A stretch of DNA of 64,000 nt from Leptodactylus fallax. Its lineage: Eukaryota > Chordata > Amphibia > Anura > Leptodactylidae. Under the pieces are notes generated by a model that saw only the letters and a list, made by a program, of their open reading frames with translations, was not told where the DNA came from and did no database searches. The translations under genes and the position numbers were made by a program. Location of the stretch: the NCBI GenBank assembly GCA_947044405.1, contig CAMRHE010000167.1, positions 3,827,001 to 3,891,000 of the forward strand, in the 5' to 3' direction. Positions 36,600 through 47,964 of the stretch are shown piece by piece (the first letter of the stretch is position 1; each line of letters opens with the position of its first letter).

Positions 36600-37896
36600 G
36601 CTAACCAGTAATATGCGGCATCTTCACATCACACAACACATACATAGGTATGCTGAATTATATTCTGCAGGCAGCTGATGATTTTTATGCAGCAACCTCC
36701 AAAATCTTCAAACGCAGCTGCACAAGACAAAGAAACAAAAAATTTTTATGCCTCAACTTTTATCTGGTACTCTATACAGTATGTATATATTTATATTGTT
36801 CCAAACGTTTGGTCACCCCCTGTGAAATATTTTGTTGATTTTCTACCTAAAATTAGTCAACATAACCAATAGAGGAGGCAAACCTAAAGGGAGTCAGTCA
36901 CCAGAAATCAGAATACCAGCCCAGTCTCTAAGACAGGTTAAGGTCACCTGAATCAGTGTTTTTCTCTTGTGAATTGGTGCCTCAGTTGTGAGATATCACC
37001 ATTCTTGTCAATATACAATTGAGCTCTTTGGGGCAATGAGGGCTTTGCTACTTACCTCTTTGGAATTCAGCAATTTTTTTTATTTTTTATGGTGTTAACG
37101 GTGCAGGATAAGTAACGTTCTATTTTTATAATAGGGGTTGTTGTTGAAAACAAATTCATACCAAATATGGCTTTTTATAGTATTATTATTTTTCTGTGTC
37201 CAAATAAAGACCAAAAAGAGCTATTTATTTTGTTTTGTTTTACTTCTGCATTGCAATGTACTTTAGTTTTCAAAATGAAAGTGTCTTGTAGGTAGGTGTC
37301 ATGGGGCCTTTAGTAGGCCCTCCATTATCATGACAGCACATCGGCAACTCACAATTGCATCGCGGAGACCCCTCCGATGCCACCATCATTATTGATGGTA
37401 GAATTTAAGTGGTTAAAGGGTATGAATGGTGCACATCACTGCTGAGGCCAGTGACTGACTGCTGCGTTGATGGGGAGTTCATTATCGACATTGCAGGAAC
37501 ATAGGAAAAAGGCGACTGGAGACCCACTGCTGGAATGGAAGGAGAAAGAAGGGATGATTAACACTACATTATTTATTTTAAACAATTGCCTGCTGTTAAA
37601 GCGTAACTAAGCTTTCAAACAACTTTTAGTTTTCTGCCAACATTTGTGTCATTTATACATTTGTTATATACTTTATTAACTTACCTCTTTTATCTGACAC
37701 CAGAAGCATGGTTCTATGTTTTATAACATCTGTGATATAACTGTTTATAGAGACCCTCCCCACCCTCATTTTATGTTCATTACAAACGAGCCTGTACACT
37801 GTACACAGTGAAACGTGGGATACAGTTCTCAATATAGAAGCAAGAGATAGATTTCACAGAAAGAATCCAAAATTTGCTAATAAAATATATTACAAT
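36600..37896. other. Intergenic sequence, no gene seen
   Basis: AT-rich. About 37290-37420 has a 'tcatggggcctttagtaggccc' region ending in 'agtggttaa', again the noncoding frog-type repeat. No domain-bearing ORF. Confidence 0.4.
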
Positions 37897-37899
37897 CAT

Positions 37900-38064
37900 T
37901 GATTATGTAGATAATCTGTTTTCCCTTAGTCCGAACAGCAGCACAATATGGGGTATTTCTGCCCCTGTGTGCTGGTAGGACAGGCAGAATTTTTAATTTA
38001 CATAATTAATTAATCGATACTCCCCTATAAGAGGCAAAAGAGACCTCCCCCCACTGTGTTAGTT
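37900..38064 (+). repeat. DIRS 1 left inverted terminal repeat
   Basis: Starts tgattatgtagataatctg. Its inner part (37995-38064) matches in inverse 52610-52684, and matches in direct orientation the start of DIRS element 2 (54030-54150). Confidence 0.75.
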
Positions 38065-38113
38065 ATAAAGAACAAAGAAAAAATAACAATCCTTCTTAAG
38101 GGGGTGAAAAGCT

Positions 38114-38408
38114 TGTGCTGCTGTTCGGACTAAGGGCCGGTTCACATCTGCTTTCGGTTTCCATACAGGGGAGTCCGCTTGGGGACCCCCTGAATGGAAA
38201 CCTATATGCAGAGAGAAGCGGTTTACATAAGGCAGCACTTTCCGCATGTTTCGTGCGGAAACCGAGCGGAAACCACACGGACTCCATTATAGTCTATGGG
38301 GTCCGCAGGTTTCCTTATGTAAACTGCTTCTCTTTGCATATAGGTTTCCATTCGGGGGGTCCCCAAGCGAAACTGGCCCTAAGGGAAAACAGATTATCTA
38401 CATAATCA
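38114..38408 (-). repeat. DIRS 1 internal complementary region, split by a MITE
   Basis: 38114-38136 plus 38386-38408 read 'ttgtgctgctgttcggac...aagggaaaacagattatc...', the inverse of the element end at 37901-37946. DIRS elements carry such a region, thought to template circular intermediates. Confidence 0.75.
38137..38378. mobile_element. Palindromic MITE in the DIRS internal complementary region
   Basis: 242 bp. It is flanked by ctaaggg at 38130-38136 and 38379-38385. The two halves are inverse copies of each other ('agtccgcttggggacccc', 'ggaaacctatatgcagagag' / 'tgcatataggtttcc'). A 7-8 bp duplication suggests a hAT relationship. Confidence 0.75.
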
Positions 38409-38439
38409 AAGGTTCCCTTACGACCATTGGACTACAGTA

Positions 38440-39240
38440 CAGTATGAATGTTCAAAGGCAGTAGCCATCTAACCGATAGTGTTTAACAAAGGTTAATTGG
38501 AATGACCTAAAGCGGCTGCATAAATCTGCTCAAAAGGCAAGACCGACTCTCAGCCCAGGAGGCCAACACAGCCCTGGTTGAATGGGCTCTGATGAACTCG
38601 GGGGCGTTAACCCGTGAGCAAAAAGAAATTTTAATTTCTTCCTTAATCCATCTCGATAAAGAGGGTTTGGAAGCCTTGAGACCTTTGTTTGTACCATATA
38701 TTAAGAGGTTTTCCAGTCTTCTGAAGGGCCATGTACGTAGAAGATAAATTTGGAGACACCATACTATATCCAGTGTATGTAGTTTTACCCCCTCCTTGGA
38801 AGATAGAGCTAGGAAAGAAAACTGGTAAAGAAACCACCTGGTTGATATTAGCCAGAGAGGGCACCTTAGGGTTAAACCCAGGAAGAAATTTGAGCAGGAC
38901 CCTAACGGAAAAAAATATATGGCTCTTCAGAAAAAAGCCTGCAACATTCGTACTCTTTTTGCTGAGGTGATAGCTAGCAAAAAGGTGTTTTTGAAAGCTA
39001 GAAACTTAAGATCCACCTCCTCCAATGGTCCAAATGGCGGGACGCAGAGGCCAGAAGGAACTGTGGATAGATCCCAGTGTGGAAAGGGAGCTGCAACCGC
39101 TGACCTAAGTCTGATAGCACCCTTAAGAAATCTGAGAATTAAGGGGTTCTGAGACAATCTTTTGCATAAGCAGGTGGATAGGGATGAAACCTGTACCTTA
39201 AGTGTGGCAGAGGAAAGACCCTTATCCAAGCCATCCTGAA
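38440..39240 (-). pseudogene. DIRS 1 tyrosine recombinase, decayed
   Basis: Reverse-strand codons near 38640-38540 read SRWIKEEIKISF and RAHSTRAVLASWAE, the His-x-x-Arg region of the DIRS recombinase. Farther on, EQIYAAA and a frame-shifted LTFVKHYRLD hold the candidate nucleophile Tyr. The recombinase would join a circular cDNA to the genome. Several frame breaks. Confidence 0.65.
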
Positions 39241-39328
39241 GAAAATTTAGATCACTCTTGTAGAAGGATTCGAACTACAATATTCACTTCCTGTCTGGAG
39301 CACCACTCCTTGAAGACATTACCTATCC

Positions 39329-40260
39329 TTAGGTAGCTTTTATTGGTGGATTCTGCTCTTGCGCAGGAAAGGTCTTCAGGATGACTTCTGACAGTCCTCT
39401 AGATTTCCATAAGAAGTGAGAAACCTTCAGGCTGTCAGGTTGAATCTCCTCAGAACCTGGCACTTCTGAGTTCCTTGGGAAACCAGGTTCTGGACTGGGG
39501 GAAGCCTCCAATAGATTCCTCGACTCATCAGCATGAGTTGGGAACACCAAGCTCTGTTTGGCTATCACAGAGGCTTGGTCCTGTCTGACTTTCATCAATA
39601 CTCTTGGTATCATGGAAAGTGGAGGGAAGATGTACACCAGCCTGAACCTCCAAAGGATGGACAGGGCATCCACTGCCAAGGGATTGTCCTCCTGATACAG
39701 TGAGCAGAACGTCTCTACCTTGGCTTTTAGTCTGGTCGCCATAAAGTCTACTTCTGGAAGACCCCACTTCAGGATGATCTGGTAGAACACTCTTGATTGA
39801 GAGACCATTCTTCTGATACGGTAAAACCCCGACTCAACTGATACGCTACTATGTTCAAGGACCCCTTGATGTGAACTGCGGAGAGATGGGTCATATTTTT
39901 CTCTGCCCACGTGAAAATCAGACCTGCCTCCCTGAGGAGGGATAACGATCTGGTGCCTCCCTGTTAATTACAGTCACCATGTTGATGGACCGGATCTAGA
40001 CAGCTCTTCCTCTGAGAAGAGGAGAGGAATGGAGGAGTGCCAGGTAAACTGCTCTCAGTTCACTCCAGATGGATGATGTCATCCTTTCTAGCCTGCTCCA
40101 GACTCCTTGTACGGTCTTCTCATACAGATGGGCTCCTCATCCTGAAAAGGATGCATCGGTCAACAGGGTCCAACAAGTTTGGACCGTGGACATCCGACTT
40201 TCAGGTGAATGCACCAGTTGAGAGAAAGACGGGTTCTGGGAGAAAGTTTGATCCTCTTGT
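39329..40260 (-). pseudogene. DIRS 1 RNase H and connection region
   Basis: An open stretch 39910-39329 includes LKWGLPEVDFMATR, DNPLAVDALSILW and IFPPLSMIPRVLMK, the segment after RNase H in vertebrate DIRS polyproteins. Upstream in a neighbouring frame, LTDASFSG and ELRAVYLALL mark the RNase H fold. Frame changes and a stop make it a pseudogene. Confidence 0.7.
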
Positions 40261-40279
40261 CAAGACTCAGAGGGCTATG

Positions 40280-40647
40280 ATTTCAGACTCCTAGTACTTC
40301 CGACTGTAGGGGCGGCATATGCGATAAAGCGCAAGGGACTACATTGGCTGAGGCTGACGTGAGGCCTAGGACTCTCATAGTTATTCTGATGAAAATCCAA
40401 TGGGTCTTGAGAAGATACTGAAGAGCTCTGATTATCTTTTCTCTCCTTGTAGGAGGTAAACAAATTTCTAGGCGAACAGAGTCAGGCTGAACCTCAGGAA
40501 CTTCTTCCATGTGGAAGGAATCACCTCTGACTTCTCCCGGTTTATTAGCTAGCATAGATACTGGAGGAAAGACACAGTTGTCTGCAGGTGCTGGAGCAGG
40601 ATGGTTTCTGACTAGACTTTTATTAGCCAGTCGTCCACTTGTACGTA
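40280..40647 (-). pseudogene. DIRS 1 RT, C-terminal part
   Basis: Reverse-strand codons give a VDDWLIK motif near 40635 (counterpart of YLDDWLIK in DIRS 2), LLQHLQTTVSF, LINREK, then SVRLEICLPP and VLGLTSASANVVP. It is broken by frame changes. It is continuous with 51521-51725 if the LINE is removed. Confidence 0.7.
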
Positions 40648-42192
40648 GAGAACCAGCTGTCATCCGCACAGTGAGGTTATGGTCCGAGGAGAGTGATGAG
40701 GCTCTGAGGGATTGTTTTGACACAACTGCATGGGAAGTTCTGCAGGATTCTTATGGAGAAGATATAGAAGGACTCACACACTGCATAACGGACTACATTA
40801 ATTTTTGTGTGGACAACACAGTACCCACAAAAGTGGTGAGGTGCTTCTCCAATAACAAACCATGGATTAACTCTGATATAAAAACACTACTTAAGGAGAA
40901 AAAGATGGCATTTAGGACAAGAGATAAGGAGGGGTTGAGGGAAGTACAAAAGGAGCTGAGGCATCAAATCAGGCAGGGAAAAGCCAGTTATAAAGAAAAA
41001 ATGGAAAAGCAAATGGAAAGAAAAGACATTAAGGGGGGTCTGGGAGGGGCTTAAGTCAATTTCGGGTCATAAACAGTCTGTCTGCCAGATTGAGGCAGAT
41101 GTTAATTGGCTTAATGAACTAAACCTATTCTTCAACAGATTTGATCACACACCAGCTCCTCCCACCCCAGTATGTCCTTCAGCTCCCCCCACCACAATGA
41201 CTTCACCCCATGCGGACACTTCCCAACAGACCAGTAAATCCAGAAATCCGTCTTTATCTGACCACAGTCTGACCTTCACACGGGCCCAGGTGAGGAAGGA
41301 GATGAAAAAGATCAAGGCGAGGAAAGCCGCAGGGCCAGATGACATCAGTGCAAGGCTAATTAAGACTTGCGGGGACCAGCTGTGTGGTATAATTACATAT
41401 ATGTATAATATGAGCCTGAGGCAGGAAATAGTCCCTGAATTATGGAAATCTTCTTGTGTGGTACCAGTTCCAAAGAAACCCCACCCTATGGACCTCAATG
41501 ACTACAGACCTGTAGCACTGACATCCCACCTGATGAAGATCTTGGAGAGATTGGTTCTCACACATCTCTGCCCTCTAGTGAGCCCCGCTATGGACCCCCT
41601 CCAGTTTGCTTATCGGCCGGGCATTGGGGTAGATGATGCCATCATCCATCTTCTGCACAGGGCTCTGTCTCACCTGGAGAAACCAGGGAACACAGTGAGA
41701 ATAATGTTCTTTGATTTCTCCAGTGCTTTTAACACCATACAGCCCAGATTATTGAGGGACAAGCTGGGCCTTGCTGGAGTGGACCACCACCTCTCCAACT
41801 GGATCCTAGACTACCTCACAAATTGACCTCAATACGTGAGAGCCCAAGACTGTGTGTCAGGTACCGTGATCTGTAATACGGTGGCAGCTCAGGGTACGGT
41901 TCTCGCCCCTTTCCTCTTCACACTGTCCACTGCAGATTTTAGGTGCAACTCATCCAGCTGCTACCTACAGAAGTATTCTGACGACTCTGCAATAGTAGGC
42001 CTCATCACAGACGATGATGACAGGGAGTACAGAGAACTGAACCAGGATTTTGTGGACTGGTGCCACCGGAACCACCTGAAGATTAACGCGGGGAAGACCA
42101 AGGAGATGGCGGTGGACTTCCGTAAAGGCAGAAGCCCTCCTAAACCAGTGGACATCCTGGGGACGGGCATCGAGATTGTGAACACCTATAAG
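40648..42192 (+). pseudogene. LINE 2 reverse transcriptase, left half
   Basis: VRLWSEESDEALRDCF and VDNTVPTKVVRCF form the linker. Then, after a frame change near 41030, RKAAGPDDISARL, CVVPVPKKPHPMDLNDYRPVALT, LQFAYRPG, MFFDFSSAFNTIQP; a TGA at 41824 interrupts; then AAQGTVLAPFLF and KYSDDSAIVGL (catalytic SDD) and KTKEMAVDFRK. It ends at codons NTYK where the Gypsy LTR begins, and KYLG follows on the other side. Confidence 0.85.
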
Positions 42193-43314
42193 TGCGGTGA
42201 CCAGATGGAAGGTAACGCTGCAGTTGGGATTGCGGGGTGCAAACAGCGCAGACTTGTCACGGTCTCTGGGCACGAGGGCGCAGCGCTGGTGCTGTCCCAC
42301 GTTACCACCACTGGTACCGGTGATGAGGGGGCTGCACAAATGTTGGTGGTGATTGTTCCCCCGGGGCGCTTCCCCTATACTGTGCCGACTGGTGGTGTTT
42401 GGGGCGCCCTGATGTTGTCGGTGCAGAGTCAGACACAGAAACGGTTGTAAAGTTGAACTTTTACTTCCATGGGTGTGGAGGCACAAATGCTTAAACAGTT
42501 TCTTCAATACAAAACAACGAGGTACGCCTGGTGACACAGCAAAGTCCTGGGGTGCAGGGTAGACTTGATAAAAGGTGTTCCTAGCCCTTATACTTCAGTG
42601 TTACAGCCCTAAGGTGCATCTGGGTTCCTATTTGGCTCATAGGAGGATGCCCACCATGATACTAGTACATAATATTCCCCACTCACGTTATGTGGTCCTG
42701 ATAGCTCAGAGTTTCGGGGTGCAATAGTCAGGGTGGCAGGATGTTCCACAGGTCTGGCCTTGGCCCCTGGATCCTGTGATACTTGCTATGGAGCACGTGT
42801 TCCAGAATGTTCTCTCCACAGTCTCATGCTGACAAGATAATGATGCTTGACTTCCTTCAGGGCGATGGCTAGGCAGACAGGGGACAGGATCTTCTGAATA
42901 GCTGGAGTATGTCAGCTCTCCAACCTTCCTGGCCCTGTCTAGGACTTGAGATTCCTGCACTAAACTCACTGCTTTCTTCACAGGACATCACACTTATCTC
43001 CTCACCTCCTCCTCCTAACACTCCACACTTCTAACTCCTCACACGCAGGACCTTCCTGCAGGGGTGATACCATGGGGACCCAGTGATCAGCTGACTCCTC
43101 CCCTTTTCCCAGGCGATGTCCTCCCATTGGACATTTGGTTACTATTCAATCCTATGGGAGGTGTAATGCATGTGTGAGGCTCACTAGGTGGCGCTGTGTT
43201 GTGCGAGACTCAGGACCCCCTGCTATGTGACACAGGCTATGAAGCAACAGGAAATAATACAATGACTACAGAGATCACCCTCAGCCCAGCCATAGCCAGC
43301 TCTGGGATGCCACA
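42193..43314 (-). repeat. 3' LTR of the Gypsy element
   Basis: Plus-strand tgcggtgaccag...gccaca; partner of 49685-50806, same length. Confidence 0.95.
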
Positions 43315-43896
43315 TACTCCCCCTCTTTCACTGAGCCGACCTCGGCGACGGGCTGGGGTGAAGGTGAGAAATGTAACATATCGTTAATAAATACGAATAA
43401 AGTGCAAATGTCACTAACAGTTTAGAAAAATATAATACTTAGCAACTTGAGGTAAGACCTCCCGGCATAGTCCTGGAATGTCCATGAGAAGTCTGAAGGG
43501 TAACGGAGAGATAATTAAACTCAGACTTATGGAACCTTTTGGCGGTACCATCAGACAGTCCATATAGAAACGACAGTAGTGCAAATGGGTCCAGAGGCTC
43601 TCTGGCACAAATTTTGTGAGTGTCCATTATCATGAGAGTCTCTCTGAGAAACAATAAACAGTCCTTTCTGTAAGGAAGAGTAGGCACTCTAGCACGAATG
43701 TCCATACCGCAATGGGGTAACAGAACTTCCTTGGCTCGGTGAGCCAGGCACTATGGCTTGGATTGTTGCATATAAATGTAAATACTATATTACATTGCAA
43801 GATATTATATATATACTGTATATACACACAGGAAAAACGTTAATGTAATCAGAGCAGGAATAACATATATACAGAAGCAGAGACAGTTAACCTCTT
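43315..43896 (-). other. Gypsy 3' untranslated segment and polypurine tract
   Basis: Noncoding between the pol stop and the 3' LTR. On the minus strand the last bases before the LTR are gtgaaagagggggagta, a polypurine tract (43315-43331). A short chain of tatata sits near 43805. No env-like ORF. Confidence 0.75.
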
Positions 43897-46800
43897 TTAC
43901 CCAAGGACAGCCATGGCATCACTATAGCGTGTTGGAGGTATGCCTTTTGTGGTACGCTCAGAACGCCTAAGTGGAACGAGATTTGAATCAGGAACAGAGT
44001 CACTGAAATCAATTAAATCATCTGTCGAAGGGTTCTCTTGCACTAGAGCAATTGGTGGATAACAGCTAAATGGTAGTAGTTTAGGTGCCCACATAAGCTC
44101 AGTTAACGTTGGGGGTCTCTCTTTCGCTTCAGAAGGTGACAAGATCTCTGTACTCGTTGTCTCAGCTGGGGGCACCTCTGTGGGTAGTCCTTCTTTAAGG
44201 CACAGCTTCAGACGGTTTCGGTGTACTACTTGGGGCTGTCTCCCAGGTTTAGAGATCTCATACACGTCGGATTCAGGATATGGTATGGAGATGACACTGT
44301 ATGGTTCTTTCTCCCAGAATGGATCCAATTTCCCATTCCGATGGTTATTCCTTAACCATACACGGTCGCCAACTTTCAGGGGCGCTGCATGGGCGTGACG
44401 GTTGTAATCCTCCTGTTGTCTCCTACGAACCTCATCCATGCGCGTTTCAACTATCTCTTTAGCTTCCTCCATACGTCGGCGGTGTTCAACAACCCAGTCT
44501 GTTATGGGTAGTGGATTGATGGTGTCAGGGACCTTCACACCAAGGGTTAAGTCTGAAGGAAGTTGACCTTGTCTTCCAAACATTAGATAAAATGGTGCGT
44601 ATCCCGTAGATGTTTGGGGTGTGTTGTTGTAAATATAGGCCAAGTCCTTGATACGCTCAGGCCACTCAACACCAGGTGTAACTGCGGCTGTTCTTAGCAT
44701 GCCGATGATCACTTGATTTGCCTTCTCGCACATACCATTCCCTTGAGGGTGATACGCTGTGGTTCGCAACTTCTTGCAGTCTTGGAACTGACACAGCTCA
44801 CGGAACAATTGGGAATCAAACGCCGATCCACGGTCGGTGAGGATATGCTCAGGACAACCGTAATGGCGGACAAACTCTGCGTAGAAGGTCTCAGCCGTAG
44901 TTCTTGCTGTAAGATCTCTGACAGGCACGATGACAAGGAACTTGGAGTAATGATCCACCATCGTCAGAGCGTAGCTGTAGCCAGAACGTGTGGGACCCAA
45001 CTTCACATGGTCCAGAGCAACAATTTCACACGGCTTTTGAGTCTTAATTGGATGTAGAGGGGCCTTCTGATCTCTTCGACCTTCCTTGGTGATACTACAG
45101 GCGGGACACTCTCGGCACCAACTCTCAATGTCACTCCTCATCCCAACCCAATAGAAGCGACGACGGATGGTAGCTTCGGTCTTTTGTACCCCGAAGTGAC
45201 CAGATCTGTCATGATACGCCTCAAGTATCATCTGTGCGTCTCTTCTTGGTACGAGGATCTGATGAAGCCTTTCACCTGTGACAGGATCAAGAGTGTTTCT
45301 AAGTAGAAGGCCTCGTTGGACAAACAGGCGCTTCCTCTGTCGCCAAAGGCGTTTTAATTCCACATCATGAAGACCTCTCTTTACACGGGTTGGTATTCTT
45401 CCTGTAAGCAGGAAATCTGACAATTCTCCTAAAACTCTGCTCTCTTCTTGGAACGTTTTCCACAGAGATGGCTCCTGGAGGGATTCGGCAGCTGTTTTCG
45501 CCAGAGATTCTCCTTCTACAGGGACACCAATAGCAACCTGTTGGGCAAACTTGTTGTAGAATGGTGGCATCTCCACCTCTTCCCAGATGTCTTCTCGGGG
45601 TGGTTCTTCTCCCACAGGCAACCTTGAGAGTGCATCAGCGTTAGCGTTGGACTTGCCACTGCGATACTTGACAGAGAACTTGTAATTCGCGAGTCTTGAG
45701 GCCCACCGTTGTTCAAGGGCTCCCAGTCGAGCAGTGTCCAGATGTGCCAACGGATTGTTATCTGTGTACACGGTAAAGGGTGTGGCAGCCAGGTAGTCTT
45801 TAAACTTCTCTGTCACGGCCCAGACAAGCGCCAGAAGTTCGAGTTTGAAAGAACTATAGTTCTGGTCGTTCTTCTCCGCGCCTCTCAGACTCCTGCTGGC
45901 GTAGGCGATGACTCGCTCTTTCTTGTCCTGAACCTGGGACAACACTGCACCCAAACCTTGGTGACTTGCATCTGTGTACAAGCGGAATGGCTGACTGTAG
46001 TCGGGATAGGCTAGAATTGGTGGTTGCGTCAGAAGTGCTTTAAGCGCTTGAAAGGCTTCCTCTTGACGCGCTGTCCAGTCTACCGGAAGCTTTCGGGTGT
46101 AGTTTTCTCTGGGACAACCGCGCAACAACTCGTTCAGAGGCTCGGCTACTTGGGCGAAGTGTGGTATGAAACGCCGGTAGTAACCTGCGAATCCAAGGAA
46201 GCTTCGGACTTCTTTGACGGTAGTTGGTCTTCGCCAGTTCTGGACTGCAGTGATCTTTTCAGGATCAGGTTGGACGCCTTGTGCGCTCACGACATGCCCA
46301 AGGTAGTGAACTTGGGGTTTCAACAGGTAGCACTTGGAGGGCTTCAACTTTAGGCCGTGCTGTATAAGTACCTTGAATACCTCGGACAGGTGACGAAGGT
46401 GTTCTTGGTATGTCCGGGAGAATACAATAACATCGTCCAGGTACAGTAGCACACTCTGGAAATTCTCATGGCCGAGGCACCTCTCCATAAGCCGTTGGAA
46501 TGTGGCTGGGGCATTACATAGCCCAAATGGCATACTATTGAATTCAAAGAGTCCCATCGGGGTCGTAAACGCAGTCTTTTCACGATCTTCAGGCGCCATA
46601 GGGACTTGCCAGTATCCACTGGTTAAGTCCAGGGTCGAGAAACAGGTAGCTGATCCCAAAGCCGTTAGAGATTCCTCAATCCGCGGCAATGGGTATGCGT
46701 CTTTGTGCGTGACGTTGTTGAGTTTACAATAGTCCACACAAAATCGTAGGGTTCCGTCTTTCTTCTTGACAAGGACTAGCGGGGCTGCCCAGGGGCTGTT

Positions 46801-47964
46801 ACTCTCCCGGATGACATCAGCATCTCGCATCTCTTGGATCAACTTTTTCCCCGGTTGGTACATCGCTGGTGGTATTGGACGGTGACGCTCCTTGATTGGA
46901 TGGTGGTCGCCAGTCAGAATGCGATGTTGTATGGTCGTGGTCTTACCAAAGTCCAATGGGTGTTTGCTGAATGCCTGTTGGTAACGCTTGGCCACATTGC
47001 GAACCCCATTGATGTGCTCTATAGGGGTATTGGCGTCTCCCACGTTCAATTCATCCCGCCAGGACTTCGTGGCTCCATTCTGAATGTTCTCAGCAGCTTG
47101 GGTGGAACGCTGTGTGGCGGTAGAATCACCAGAGAGAATGTCTTCTGGTGCTAACCGGTGTAGCAGGGCCACAGAGTGGAACTTGTGGAGGTTCACGGGA
47201 GCATCGCCCAAGTTGACTAAGCGGACAGGAACACGTCCATTGGAAACTGTGACAAGGCTGCGGGCAGCCATGACAAGTGGTTGGCCATCTACCTGTATGG
47301 GTTGTAGCAAAGCCTCGTAGTCCTGATTTTCTATGCCCGGACGGGCACGGCACCACACCATAGTTTCTGTTCCAGGCTGTAGGGTTACAGGACGGGTATC
47401 GTGGATCCGGACTCGACCAATTTCACCTTGTTTGTTGGCGAACTTGTGCTGGGCATTGAGTACACGAATGGCCCGCTGAATGGTCTGCTGGTCACTGGGA
47501 GAAGCTGTAAGGAGAGAGGCATGCAAGGCATCCAACACTTCTGCAAAGCAATGGCGTAAAACATTCATGCCTAATATTACAACTGCAAACTTATCATCCT
47601 CTACATCAGTGACAATTACACCCTGTCTAGGCAGTTTCAAGTCCCCAATCTGGATAGTGGGTTCCCAATAACCCTGCTGTGGTATGGGCTGTCCATTGCT
47701 GGCACACAGATTTATCCATGTGTCAGGTGTTCTATTCAACACACCTAAGTCCCAATGTTCAAGGAACACCTGCTTGCGCAGGGTTGTTACCTGAGATCCA
47801 GTGTCCACCAACGCTGTCAGAGGGACGCCGTTCACCCGGATTGTGATGTGTGGGCAGGCTGAGACGAAGCGTGACAATGGCACTGAAGATTCACCTGGGC
47901 CCTTCTTCTTTCCTCCCGAGGGGCGGCCCGCTGCCTCGGGGGTGGCCCGTTTAACTGAAAACAC
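43897..47964 (-). CDS. Gypsy Pol: protease, RT, RNase H, integrase
   Basis: 1355 open codons. Counted from the first Met of the open frame: protease active site LVDTGSQ (Asp54-Thr-Gly); RT with DAYPLPRIEE, FSTLDLTSGYW and catalytic YLDD at 508-511; RNase H with LYTDASHQGLG near 663 and YTDNNPLAH near 733; integrase zinc site (His918, His923, Cys953, Cys956); integrase triad Asp985, Asp1044, Glu1080 (35 residues apart), and a GPY/F-like C-terminus (WLRNNHRNGKLDPFW). No chromodomain follows, unlike the element at 19640. The frame overlaps the gag end and lies at -1 to it, so it is probably made as a Gag-Pol fusion by frameshifting near 47950 and not from its own ATG. All visible catalytic residues are present. 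Confidence 0.95.
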   Translation of the reverse strand: MFSVKRATPEAAGRPSGGKKKGPGESSVPLSRFVSACPHITIRVNGVPLTALVDTGSQVTTLRKQVFLEHWDLGVLNRTPDTWINLCASNGQPIPQQGYWEPTIQIGDLKLPRQGVIVTDVEDDKFAVVILGMNVLRHCFAEVLDALHASLLTASPSDQQTIQRAIRVLNAQHKFANKQGEIGRVRIHDTRPVTLQPGTETMVWCRARPGIENQDYEALLQPIQVDGQPLVMAARSLVTVSNGRVPVRLVNLGDAPVNLHKFHSVALLHRLAPEDILSGDSTATQRSTQAAENIQNGATKSWRDELNVGDANTPIEHINGVRNVAKRYQQAFSKHPLDFGKTTTIQHRILTGDHHPIKERHRPIPPAMYQPGKKLIQEMRDADVIRESNSPWAAPLVLVKKKDGTLRFCVDYCKLNNVTHKDAYPLPRIEESLTALGSATCFSTLDLTSGYWQVPMAPEDREKTAFTTPMGLFEFNSMPFGLCNAPATFQRLMERCLGHENFQSVLLYLDDVIVFSRTYQEHLRHLSEVFKVLIQHGLKLKPSKCYLLKPQVHYLGHVVSAQGVQPDPEKITAVQNWRRPTTVKEVRSFLGFAGYYRRFIPHFAQVAEPLNELLRGCPRENYTRKLPVDWTARQEEAFQALKALLTQPPILAYPDYSQPFRLYTDASHQGLGAVLSQVQDKKERVIAYASRSLRGAEKNDQNYSSFKLELLALVWAVTEKFKDYLAATPFTVYTDNNPLAHLDTARLGALEQRWASRLANYKFSVKYRSGKSNANADALSRLPVGEEPPREDIWEEVEMPPFYNKFAQQVAIGVPVEGESLAKTAAESLQEPSLWKTFQEESRVLGELSDFLLTGRIPTRVKRGLHDVELKRLWRQRKRLFVQRGLLLRNTLDPVTGERLHQILVPRRDAQMILEAYHDRSGHFGVQKTEATIRRRFYWVGMRSDIESWCRECPACSITKEGRRDQKAPLHPIKTQKPCEIVALDHVKLGPTRSGYSYALTMVDHYSKFLVIVPVRDLTARTTAETFYAEFVRHYGCPEHILTDRGSAFDSQLFRELCQFQDCKKLRTTAYHPQGNGMCEKANQVIIGMLRTAAVTPGVEWPERIKDLAYIYNNTPQTSTGYAPFYLMFGRQGQLPSDLTLGVKVPDTINPLPITDWVVEHRRRMEEAKEIVETRMDEVRRRQQEDYNRHAHAAPLKVGDRVWLRNNHRNGKLDPFWEKEPYSVISIPYPESDVYEISKPGRQPQVVHRNRLKLCLKEGLPTEVPPAETTSTEILSPSEAKERPPTLTELMWAPKLLPFSCYPPIALVQENPSTDDLIDFSDSVPDSNLVPLRRSERTTKGIPPTRYSDAMAVLG

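Noticed and set aside
41965..42537. Frame repeated at 49553-50029 on the minus strand
   Set aside because: It falls in the Gypsy LTR copies; LTR sequence, not a gene.
43315..43896. Possible env gene downstream of Gypsy pol
   Set aside because: Too short (about 580 bp), with no signal peptide or membrane segment in any frame.
44180..47320. Plus-strand frames opposite the Gypsy pol
   Set aside because: Antisense shadows of an intact pol; no independent motif.
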